Shown here piece by piece: positions 26,905 to 34,913 of a stretch of 34,913 nt of DNA. The notes under the pieces were generated by a model. That model did no database searches, was not told where the DNA came from, and saw only the letters and a list, made by a program, of their open reading frames with translations. The translations under genes were made by a program, and so were the position numbers. Each line of letters begins with the position of its first letter. Position 1 is the first letter of the stretch. This DNA is from an uncultured Pelagibacteraceae bacterium (lineage in GTDB: Bacteria; Pseudomonadota; Alphaproteobacteria; Pelagibacterales; Pelagibacteraceae), in the NCBI GenBank assembly GCA_902551735.1, contig CACDEK010000005.1, positions 1-34,913 on the forward strand, given 5' to 3'.

Positions 26905-28797
26905 ATGAATTTAAAAAATTTGGCCATGTGGGCAGTTATAGTCTTTTTAACTATTGGACTATACAACATGTTTAAAAATCCTGAGAGATCAATCAACAAT
27001 AAAAATACAATTATATTTTCTGAATTTTTATCAGAGGTCGATAATGGCAGAGTTGTTGAGGTTCAAATTCAGGGGAATAACATATATGGAATTATGTCTA
27101 ACGGAACCAAGTTTACAACTTATTCACCAAACGATCCAAATTTAATAGAAAAACTTACTAATAAAGGAGTAAGCATTTCCGCAGCACCAGTTGATGAAAA
27201 AATGCCATCATTATTTGGTGTACTATTGTCATGGTTTCCTATGTTGCTTCTAATTGCAGTTTGGATTTTCTTTATGAGACAAATGCAAGGTGGAAAAGGT
27301 GGTGCTATGGGATTTGGTCGTTCGAAAGCTAAAATGATGAACGAACTAAAAGGTAAAGTAACATTTAATGATGTAGCAGGAATTGAAGAAGCAAAAGAAG
27401 AAGTTGAAGAAGTTGTTGAATTTTTAAGAGATCCAAAAAAATTTAGTAGGCTTGGTGGAAAAATACCAAGAGGATGTTTGTTAGTTGGTCCACCAGGAAC
27501 AGGAAAAACATTATTAGCTAGAGCAATTGCAGGGGAAGCGGGAGTTCCTTTTTTTACAATTTCTGGTTCTGACTTTGTAGAAATGTTTGTTGGAGTTGGA
27601 GCTTCAAGAGTAAGAGATATGTTTGAACAAGGAAAAAAACATTCACCTTGTATAATTTTTATTGATGAAATTGATGCAGTTGGAAGAAGTAGAGGCGCTG
27701 GACTGGGCGGTGGAAATGATGAAAGAGAACAAACATTAAATCAGCTATTAGTTGAGATGGATGGTTTTGACACCAATGAAGGTGTAATTATTATAGCTGC
27801 AACAAATAGACCAGATGTACTTGATCCAGCTCTTTTAAGACCAGGAAGATTTGATAGACAGGTAGTCGTATCTTTACCAGATATTATAGGAAGAGAAAAA
27901 ATACTTAAGGTTCATGCAAAAAAAATATCAATGGGACCAGATGTAAACCTAAGAACAGTTGCAAGAGGGACGCCTGGTTTTTCTGGAGCAGACCTTGCAA
28001 ATTTAGTTAATGAAGCAGCTTTACTAGCTGCCAGAAAAAATAAAAGAATAGTTACTTTTGATGAATTTGAGGAGGCAAAAGATAAAGTGATGATGGGAGC
28101 TGAAAGAAGGTCAATGGTAATGACTGAAGAAGAAAAAAGACTAACGGCTTACCATGAGGCAGGCCATGCTATAGTTACCCTAAATGAAAAAGCTGCTTAT
28201 CCAATTCATAAAGCCACTATAATCCCAAGAGGAAGAGCTTTAGGCATGGTAATGCAATTACCTGAAAGAGATGAACTATCTCAGACAAGGGAGCAATTAC
28301 ATGCACAAATGGCAATAGCGATGGGCGGAAGAGTTGCAGAAGAAATAATTTTTGGCGATGATAAAGTAACAACAGGAGCTGCAAGCGATATTGAACAAGC
28401 AACTAAAAGAGCTAGAGCAATGGTAATGAGAGCAGGTTTAAGTAAAGAGCTTGGGCCAGTAGCATATGGAGAAAATGAAGAAGAAGTATTTTTAGGACGT
28501 TCTGTTGCAAGACAACAAAATATGTCTGAAGAGACAGCAAAAAAAGTAGATATAGAAATTAGAAAATTTGTTGACAAAGGCTACGAAAGAGCAAAAAAAG
28601 TTTTAAATGAAAAAATAGAGGATTTACACAAACTTGCTAAAGCTCTTTTAACTTATGAAACTTTAACTGGAGCCGAAATAGAGGATTTAATCAATAAAAA
28701 TGTTTATCCTAAAAACAAAGAAGAGTTAAGATCTAAGGAAGAAGATTCGAGCTCAGCACTAGGATCTATTGGATTAAAACCTAAAATTGTTCATTAA
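26905..28797 (+). CDS. ftsH: ATP-dependent zinc metalloprotease FtsH
   Basis: [66 protein letters not shown] (HExGH). Confidence 0.98.
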   Translation: MNLKNLAMWAVIVFLTIGLYNMFKNPERSINNKNTIIFSEFLSEVDNGRVVEVQIQGNNIYGIMSNGTKFTTYSPNDPNLIEKLTNKGVSISAAPVDEKMPSLFGVLLSWFPMLLLIAVWIFFMRQMQGGKGGAMGFGRSKAKMMNELKGKVTFNDVAGIEEAKEEVEEVVEFLRDPKKFSRLGGKIPRGCLLVGPPGTGKTLLARAIAGEAGVPFFTISGSDFVEMFVGVGASRVRDMFEQGKKHSPCIIFIDEIDAVGRSRGAGLGGGNDEREQTLNQLLVEMDGFDTNEGVIIIAATNRPDVLDPALLRPGRFDRQVVVSLPDIIGREKILKVHAKKISMGPDVNLRTVARGTPGFSGADLANLVNEAALLAARKNKRIVTFDEFEEAKDKVMMGAERRSMVMTEEEKRLTAYHEAGHAIVTLNEKAAYPIHKATIIPRGRALGMVMQLPERDELSQTREQLHAQMAIAMGGRVAEEIIFGDDKVTTGAASDIEQATKRARAMVMRAGLSKELGPVAYGENEEEVFLGRSVARQQNMSEETAKKVDIEIRKFVDKGYERAKKVLNEKIEDLHKLAKALLTYETLTGAEIEDLINKNVYPKNKEELRSKEEDSSSALGSIGLKPKIVH

Positions 28798-28803
28798 ATT
28801 CTA

Positions 28804-29856
28804 ATGACAAAATATTACACTAGAGCGTGTAATTTTTACTACGGGAAAATATCAAAAGAAAAAATCAAAAATAAAACTGCAATACCTTTAAATAAAAATC
28901 ACCTTATATCTTTTGATACTATTGAAATTATAACTAGGAATTACAAAAAAAAAATAAATATAAAAGATATTGAGTCACAAAATTTAAAATTAAAAAATAA
29001 AATTAAGTCAGACCTAAAACTAATATTGAAAAAAAGAAAATTTAAAAAATTAAGTTTTTTAAATTTACCAATATTGATGGGTGTTGTAAATTTAACACCA
29101 GACAGTTTTTCTGATGGAGGAAAGTACAATAAAAAAAATTTAGGATATTTTCATGCTAAGTCGTTAATTAAGATGGGTTGTAAAATTTTAGATATAGGTG
29201 GTGAGTCGACAAGACCTGGAGCGATCGATATTAGAGAAAAAATTGAATGGAAAAGAATTAATCCGACTTTAAAAAAATTAAAAAAATTTAAATTTTTTAT
29301 ATCATTAGATACTAGAAAGTCTCAAATCATGGAAAGAGGTATTAAAAATAAAATTAATTTAATTAACGATGTTTCAGGTTTAACTTACGATTCAAATACA
29401 ATAAATATTCTTAAAAAATATAATATTCCTTTTGTAATTCATCATGCGAAAGGAGATCCTAAAACTATGCAAAAAAATCCAAGCTACAAAAATGTTCTTT
29501 TAGATATATATGATTTTTTCGAAAAAAAAATTAAAGAAATAAGATCAAAAGGAATAAAACATAACAATATTATTTTAGACCCAGGAATTGGTTTTGGTAA
29601 AAACTTGAAACATAATATTACCTTAATTAGCAATATTTCTATTTTTCACTCTCTTGGTTTTCCTATAATGTTGGGTATCTCTAGAAAAAAATTTATTAAA
29701 GATTTATCTGGAAATAATGATAGCAAGGAAAGATTGGGTGGAACTATATCTTCAAGTTTACATGCGGTAACACAAGGAGTTCAAATATTGAGAGTTCATG
29801 ATGTTAATGAAGTTAGTCAAAGTTTAAAAGTTTTTAAATCAATTAAATATACGTAA
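28804..29856 (+). CDS. folP: Dihydropteroate synthase with N-terminal extension
   Basis: ILMGVVNLTPDSFSDGG, ILDIGGESTRPGA, LINDVSGL, ILDPGIGFGKN. Confidence 0.93.
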   Translation: MTKYYTRACNFYYGKISKEKIKNKTAIPLNKNHLISFDTIEIITRNYKKKINIKDIESQNLKLKNKIKSDLKLILKKRKFKKLSFLNLPILMGVVNLTPDSFSDGGKYNKKNLGYFHAKSLIKMGCKILDIGGESTRPGAIDIREKIEWKRINPTLKKLKKFKFFISLDTRKSQIMERGIKNKINLINDVSGLTYDSNTINILKKYNIPFVIHHAKGDPKTMQKNPSYKNVLLDIYDFFEKKIKEIRSKGIKHNNIILDPGIGFGKNLKHNITLISNISIFHSLGFPIMLGISRKKFIKDLSGNNDSKERLGGTISSSLHAVTQGVQILRVHDVNEVSQSLKVFKSIKYT

Positions 29857-31187
29857 TGTCAAAAAAATATTTTGGAACAGACGGAATTAGAGGAAGAGTA
29901 AATAGTAAAAATATTAATGGAGACATGTTTTTTAAATTTGGCTTAGCAGCAGGGACATACTTTAAAAATCTTAAAAAAAGCAAACAAACAGCTATTATCG
30001 CAAAGGATACAAGATTATCTGGCTACACACTAGAGCCCGCTTTAGTTTCAGGATTAGCGTCAGCAGGCATGCATGTTTTTACACTAGGACCTTTACCAAC
30101 TAATGGACTTGCAATGCTAACAAAAAAAATGAAAGCAAATATGGGAATTATGATAACAGCGTCGCATAATCCTTATTTTGATAATGGCCTAAAATTATTT
30201 GGTCCAGATGGAATGAAATTATCTGATAAAATTGAAAAAAAAATAGAGAAATTGATAGACTCAAGAATTATAAGCAATTTATCTAAACCAGAGTCTTTGG
30301 GGAGAGTAAAAAGATTAGAAAATGCTAATGATAAATATATAAAAATTCTCAAAAGAAACTTTCCAAAAAACTTTAGTTTAAGAGGAATTAAAATTGCCAT
30401 AGACTGTGCAAATGGAGCTGGTTATAAGTCTGGTCCTAAGCTTTTTAAGTCCTTGGGCGCAAAAGTTTATGAAATAGGGACATCGCCTAACGGTTTAAAT
30501 ATTAATGATAAGTGTGGCTCAACATTTCCAAATAAAATCAAGTCTTTTGTAAAAAAATATAGGGTAAATCTAGGCATATCCCTTGATGGAGATGCAGACA
30601 GAATCATTTTGTGTGATGAAAAAGGAAATATAATTAATGGAGATCAAATTATTGCAATGTTAGCCACTAGATGGAAACAAAAAAAAATTCTCAGAGGAGG
30701 AGTTATAGGAACTTTAATGTCTAATTATGGATTGCAAAACTATCTAAATAAGCAAAAAATTAGGTTTATCAGAGCCAATGTTGGAGATAGATATGTAAAA
30801 GAAAAGATGCAAAAAAATAAATATAATTTAGGGGGAGAGCAATCTGGACATATTATACTTGGAAAATTTGCGACTACTGGAGATGGTTTGTTGGTAGCTT
30901 TAGAAGTTTTATTTTCAATGAGAAAGGGTAGAAAGGCCAGCAAACTATTTAAAATTTTTAAAACTACACCGCAAATTTTAGAAAATGTAGCGGTTAATGA
31001 TAAATCTATTATTAATTCTACTAAATGTAGAAGAGCCATAAATCAAGCTAATAAATTAATTAAAGATAAGGGAAGAATGCTTGTAAGAAAATCTGGAACA
31101 GAACCAAAAATTAGAATTATGTGTGAATCTGAAAACAGAACCTTACTATTAAAATGTATTAATATTGTAAAAAAATCTATTAGATAA
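29856..31187 (+). CDS. glmM: Phosphoglucosamine mutase
   Basis: YFGTDGIRGRVN, GIMITASHNPYFDNGLKLF, SLDGDADRI, GGEQSGHII, RKSGTEPKIRIM. Confidence 0.97.
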   Translation: MSKKYFGTDGIRGRVNSKNINGDMFFKFGLAAGTYFKNLKKSKQTAIIAKDTRLSGYTLEPALVSGLASAGMHVFTLGPLPTNGLAMLTKKMKANMGIMITASHNPYFDNGLKLFGPDGMKLSDKIEKKIEKLIDSRIISNLSKPESLGRVKRLENANDKYIKILKRNFPKNFSLRGIKIAIDCANGAGYKSGPKLFKSLGAKVYEIGTSPNGLNINDKCGSTFPNKIKSFVKKYRVNLGISLDGDADRIILCDEKGNIINGDQIIAMLATRWKQKKILRGGVIGTLMSNYGLQNYLNKQKIRFIRANVGDRYVKEKMQKNKYNLGGEQSGHIILGKFATTGDGLLVALEVLFSMRKGRKASKLFKIFKTTPQILENVAVNDKSIINSTKCRRAINQANKLIKDKGRMLVRKSGTEPKIRIMCESENRTLLLKCINIVKKSIR

Positions 31188-31188
31188 A

Positions 31189-32001
31189 TTGAAACCTAAA
31201 TCTAAAATACTGATTATTGCGGGCTCAGACTCTTCTGGGGGCGCCGGTATACAAGCAGACATAAAAACTGTTACTTCGCTAGGTTCTTATGCAATGACTG
31301 CAATTACATCAGTGACAACTCAAAATACAACTGGGGTAATTTCTATTTCACAGATACCTCCTCAAGAAATATCAAAGCAGATAGAATTTACTTCAAAAGA
31401 CATAAAGCCCGATGTGATAAAAATTGGAATGTTATATTCAACAGCTGTTATCAATTCTGTTCTTAAATCTTTAAAAAAAATTAAAGTCAAAAAAATAATT
31501 TTAGATCCGGTCATGACCGCAAAAGGCGGAACAAAGCTGATTGACGATCAGTCAATAAAGCTTCTTAAATCAAAATTGATTAAAAAAGTAAGTCTTATAA
31601 CGCCAAATATTCCAGAAGCAGAGATCTTGACACGAAAAAAAATTTATAATCTTCAAGATATGATCAATTCAGCGAATGTTTTGATTAATTTAGGAGCTAA
31701 GAATGTTTTGATTAAGGGTGGTCATCTTAAATCAAAAATTATGTATGATGTATTTGTAAATAAAAAAGAAATATCAGTATTCAAAAATAAAAAAATTTTC
31801 ACAAAAAATACACATGGTACAGGTTGTACACTTTCAAGCGCTATTGCTACCTATTATTCATGTGGAAAAACGTTAAAGAAATCTTGTGAGATGGCAATTA
31901 AGTATGTTAACCATGCAATTGGTACAGGGCCAAAATATGGAAGAGGTCATGGACCAATTAACCATTTAAATACAATAAATATAAAGAAAAACTTTAGATG
32001 A
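31189..32001 (+). CDS. thiD: Bifunctional hydroxymethylpyrimidine kinase/phosphomethylpyrimidine kinase (TTG start)
   Basis: ILIIAGSDSSGGAGIQADIKT, KIGMLYS, ILDPVMTAKGG, NTHGTGCTLSSAIA. Confidence 0.95.
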   Translation: MKPKSKILIIAGSDSSGGAGIQADIKTVTSLGSYAMTAITSVTTQNTTGVISISQIPPQEISKQIEFTSKDIKPDVIKIGMLYSTAVINSVLKSLKKIKVKKIILDPVMTAKGGTKLIDDQSIKLLKSKLIKKVSLITPNIPEAEILTRKKIYNLQDMINSANVLINLGAKNVLIKGGHLKSKIMYDVFVNKKEISVFKNKKIFTKNTHGTGCTLSSAIATYYSCGKTLKKSCEMAIKYVNHAIGTGPKYGRGHGPINHLNTINIKKNFR

Positions 32002-33290
32002 AAAATATAGTTGTTGTCGGTACTCAATGGGGAGATGAGGGAAAAGGAAAAATTGTTGACTGGCTATCAAGTGAGGCTGATGTTGTTATAAGATTTCAAG
32101 GTGGTCATAATGCAGGACATACACTTGTAATAGACGGAGTTACTTATAAACTAAGTTTGTTACCATCGGGAATAGTAAGAAAAAATAAAGTTTCTATAAT
32201 AGGTAATGGGGTTGTTGTTGATCCTTGGGCTTTAATAAATGAAATTAAAGAGTTAAAATCTAAAGGAGTGGAAATAAATAAAAAAAATTTTATTATTTCC
32301 GAAGCAGTTACTTTGATTTTGCCTTTTCATAAGGAATTGGATGAAATTAGAGAAGATGATAGTGGCAAAGAAAATATAGGAACCACTAGAAGAGGAATTG
32401 GTCCAGCATATGAAGATAAAATCGGAAGAAGGTCTATTAGATTAATGGATTTACTTAATTTGGATAATTTAGATAAAAAATTGGAAAAAATATTATTTCA
32501 TCACAATTCTATTAGAAAAGGTTTAGGAAAAAAAGTTTATAACATAGAGGGGCTTAAAGAAAAGTTGTTAAAAATAGTACCTGATTTAATTATTTATGCT
32601 CGACCAGTTTGGAAAGTAATAGATGAATATAAAAAACAAGGTAAAAAAATATTATTTGAAGGAGCACAAGGTATTTTGCTTGATGTAGATCATGGAACTT
32701 ATCCATTTGTAACATCTTCAAATACTGTAGCCTCAGCAGCAGCAACAGGAACTGGTTGTGGTCCAAATACAATTGATTATGTATTAGGTATTACAAAAGC
32801 ATATACAACTAGAGTAGGAAAAGGTCCTTTTCCAACAGAATTAAAGAGTGAAATTGGACAACATCTTGGAACCAAAGGTAAAGAATTTGGAACAGTTACT
32901 AGCAGAAAAAGAAGATGTGGCTGGTTCGATGGAGTACTTGTTAAGCAAGCAATAAAAATTTCAGGTATAAATGGTATTGCTTTAACAAAACTAGATGTTC
33001 TTGATGAATTAGAAGAAATAAAAATGTGTATTTCTTATAAGATAAATGGCAAACAAATTGATTATTTGCCTACAACTATTGAGGATCAAAAAAAAGTTGA
33101 ACCTATATATAAAACATTTAAAGGATGGAAATCATCTACAAATGGAATAAAAAAATTTAATGAACTTCCAAAAGAAGCTAAAATTTATGTTAAAGAATTA
33201 GAAAAATTTATAGAAACTAAAATTGCCAGTATTTCAACTAGTCCAGAAAGAAATGATACAATACTAATAAACAATCCATTTAATAATTAA
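31998..33290 (+). CDS. purA: Adenylosuccinate synthetase
   Basis: VVVGTQWGDEGKGKIVDWL, FQGGHNAGHTLV, TTRRGIGPAYEDK, EGAQGILLDVDHGTYPFVTSS. Confidence 0.98.
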   Translation: MKNIVVVGTQWGDEGKGKIVDWLSSEADVVIRFQGGHNAGHTLVIDGVTYKLSLLPSGIVRKNKVSIIGNGVVVDPWALINEIKELKSKGVEINKKNFIISEAVTLILPFHKELDEIREDDSGKENIGTTRRGIGPAYEDKIGRRSIRLMDLLNLDNLDKKLEKILFHHNSIRKGLGKKVYNIEGLKEKLLKIVPDLIIYARPVWKVIDEYKKQGKKILFEGAQGILLDVDHGTYPFVTSSNTVASAAATGTGCGPNTIDYVLGITKAYTTRVGKGPFPTELKSEIGQHLGTKGKEFGTVTSRKRRCGWFDGVLVKQAIKISGINGIALTKLDVLDELEEIKMCISYKINGKQIDYLPTTIEDQKKVEPIYKTFKGWKSSTNGIKKFNELPKEAKIYVKELEKFIETKIASISTSPERNDTILINNPFNN

Positions 33291-34180
33291 CTTGCCGGTA
33301 GCAGATTTCTCGATTTTGCAGCATTGATCATGTGCTTTTGAAGTTTTTCAAAAGCTTTATTTTCTATTTGTCTAATTCTTTCCCTGCTAATTTTATACTT
33401 TTTACTCAATTCCTCCAAAGTTATTGGGCCATCGCTGAGTCTTCTTGCAAACAATATTTCTCTTTCTCGATCATTTAGAATTTTAATTGAGTCTTTAAGA
33501 AGATCTTTTCTTTTGTTCATTTCTTCTTTTTGAACAAATTTTAGTTCTTGATCCATTTCTTTATCTACAAGCCAATCTTGCCATTCTTCACCATCTTCTC
33601 CAATAGGTGAATTTAAAGAATGTTCTTTACCTGCAAGTCTTCTATTCATTGATATAACTTCTTCCTCATTTACATCCAATTTTTCCGCAATTTCTGAAAC
33701 ATGTTCATTTCTTAAATCACCTTCAGATTTTGGAGCTATTTGGTTTTTTAATTTTTTTAAATTAAAAAATAATTTTTTTTGTGCAGTAGTTGTTCCTATT
33801 TTTACTAAACTCCAAGATCTTAATATATATTCTTGTATAGATGCTTTTATCCACCACATTGCATAAGTTGCCAATCTAAATCCTTTTTCTGGTTCAAATT
33901 TTTTAACAGCTTGCATTAATCCTATATTTCCCTCTGAAATCATATCGCTTACTGGAAGTCCGTAACCTTTATAACCCATTGCTATTTTAGCAACGAGTCT
34001 TAGGTGGCTAGTAACTAATTTTTCTGCTGATTTTAAATTTCCTGTAGTTTTCCAGTTTTTTGCTAGCATATATTCTTCTTCAGCGTCTAGCATTGGAAAT
34101 TTTTTTATTTGAACTAAATATTCAGATAGTCCACCCTCACTTGATGGTGTTGGTAAATTATAGTTTCTTGAATAACTCAT
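33287..34180 (-). CDS. rpoH: RNA polymerase heat-shock sigma factor RpoH
   Basis: LVTSHLRLVAKIAMGYKGYGLPVSDMISEGNIGLMQAVKKFEPEKGFRLATYAMWWIKASIQEYILRSWSLVKIGTTTAQKKLFFNLKKLK. Confidence 0.95.
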   Translation of the reverse strand: MSYSRNYNLPTPSSEGGLSEYLVQIKKFPMLDAEEEYMLAKNWKTTGNLKSAEKLVTSHLRLVAKIAMGYKGYGLPVSDMISEGNIGLMQAVKKFEPEKGFRLATYAMWWIKASIQEYILRSWSLVKIGTTTAQKKLFFNLKKLKNQIAPKSEGDLRNEHVSEIAEKLDVNEEEVISMNRRLAGKEHSLNSPIGEDGEEWQDWLVDKEMDQELKFVQKEEMNKRKDLLKDSIKILNDREREILFARRLSDGPITLEELSKKYKISRERIRQIENKAFEKLQKHMINAAKSRNLLPAS

Positions 34181-34221
34181 AGTGCTATTTATTTAATAAA
34201 TTTTTTTTTTATTACAATGAT

Positions 34222-34913
34222 TTATTTAATAGATTTTCTAAGCATTTTTAATATATTTTCAAGCTCTTGTGGCAAAATTGAGGAAAAACTTACCAGTTTT
34301 CCTGATGCAGGATGTTTAAATGCTATTAATTTTGCATGAAGAAACTGTCTATCTAAATCTAAAATTGATTTTTCGATTTTTTTATCGATATTTTTAAATT
34401 TTTTAAATTTTTTTTTATATTTTTTATCGCCCAAAATATTATTTCCTTTATGACTCATGTGAACTCTTATTTGATGAGTTCTACCAGTTTCTAACTTGCA
34501 TTCGACAAAACTAAAAGTAGGAATTTTGGAATTTTCAAAAACTTCAAGAGTTTTGTAATTTGTGATAGCCTTTTTTCCTTTTGATACACCGACTTCCATT
34601 AACTGTCTATTTTTAGAACTTCTTGTAATTAAAGTCTCAATTTTTCCAAATTGAGGTCTTAACTTACCCCATATTAGTAATTGATAAACCCTTCTTATTG
34701 TATGTTTATTAAATTGATCAGATAAATTATGATGAGCAAAGTTATTTTTAGCAATTACTACTAATCCAGATGTATCCTTATCTATCCTATGAACTATACC
34801 AGGTCTCAATTCGTCTCCAATTGAAGATAAATTTCCCTTACAATAATACATCAATGCATTAACAATTGTATTATCGTAATTACCTGGGCCAGGATGTATT
34901 GCTATTCCTGCTG
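34222..34913 (-). CDS. rluD: RluD-family 23S rRNA pseudouridine synthase (5' end beyond window)
   Basis: Frame is open to the window edge (AGIAIHPGPGNYDNTIVNALMYYCKGN); RPGIVHRIDKDTSGLVVIAKN catalytic motif. Confidence 0.9.
   Translation of the reverse strand, partial: AGIAIHPGPGNYDNTIVNALMYYCKGNLSSIGDELRPGIVHRIDKDTSGLVVIAKNNFAHHNLSDQFNKHTIRRVYQLLIWGKLRPQFGKIETLITRSSKNRQLMEVGVSKGKKAITNYKTLEVFENSKIPTFSFVECKLETGRTHQIRVHMSHKGNNILGDKKYKKKFKKFKNIDKKIEKSILDLDRQFLHAKLIAFKHPASGKLVSFSSILPQELENILKMLRKSIK

Noticed and set aside
28217-28577. Two antisense ORFs within ftsH (28217-28402 and 28281-28577)
   Set aside because: Shadow ORFs opposite a strongly conserved gene; no family motif recognised.
30173-31039. 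Antisense ORFs within glmM
   Set aside because: Shadow ORFs; glmM is full length with all catalytic motifs.
34187-34231. Direct repeat ATTTATTTAATA (34187-34198 and 34220-34231) upstream of rpoH
   Set aside because: Short and purely AT in an AT-rich intergenic region; expected by chance without comparative support.
1-34913. CRISPR arrays, transposases, integrases, restriction or toxin-antitoxin modules
   Set aside because: No repeat-spacer pattern, no recognisable recombinase or defence protein among the ORFs, and no target-site duplications noticed around the island or 5S.

Overview
AT-rich, densely packed bacterial chromosome segment. Gene content and order look like Pelagibacterales (SAR11), an inference from protein families and synteny. 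Part 1 (about 1-4531): tail of a surface-polysaccharide island with a truncated SGNH hydrolase, a WecA/MraY-like glycosyl-1-phosphate transferase, two GT2 glycosyltransferases and a polytopic membrane protein. It abuts a lone 5S rRNA (about 4551-4668) with no 23S in the window, the arrangement known for SAR11 hypervariable region 2. Part 2 (4681 to end): an epimerase, then mostly core genes: rpmJ (absent from the ORF track), pntAA-pntAB-pntB, transaldolase, tRNA-fMet, rpsU, trcR-like, rpmE, suhB, efp, thiE-like, fba (class I), pgk, gap, tkt, DUF4164-like, zapA, 5-FCL, TIGR00282 phosphoesterase, yebC, a RuvC-like resolvase, tolQRAB-pal-cpoB, tilS, ftsH, folP, glmM, thiD, purA, rpoH and a truncated rluD. 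I see no CRISPR array, transposon, prophage or clear novel multi-gene defence system. The strongest unusual signals are: (i) an rpsU/initiator-tRNA unit in which rpsU has no in-frame ATG and its Shine-Dalgarno points to an ATT codon, while the initiator tRNA carries A:U instead of G:C at 29:41; (ii) a match to the alphaproteobacterial sigma-32 promoter almost abutting the ftsH ATG, implying a near-leaderless transcript, with rpoH in the same window; (iii) an orphan 5S with its own candidate promoter and no visible terminator before the next gene; (iv) a phage-type RuvC at the ruv-tol locus with ruvA, ruvB and ybgC absent; (v) convergent gene ends fused through TTAA/TTAATTAA palindromes.
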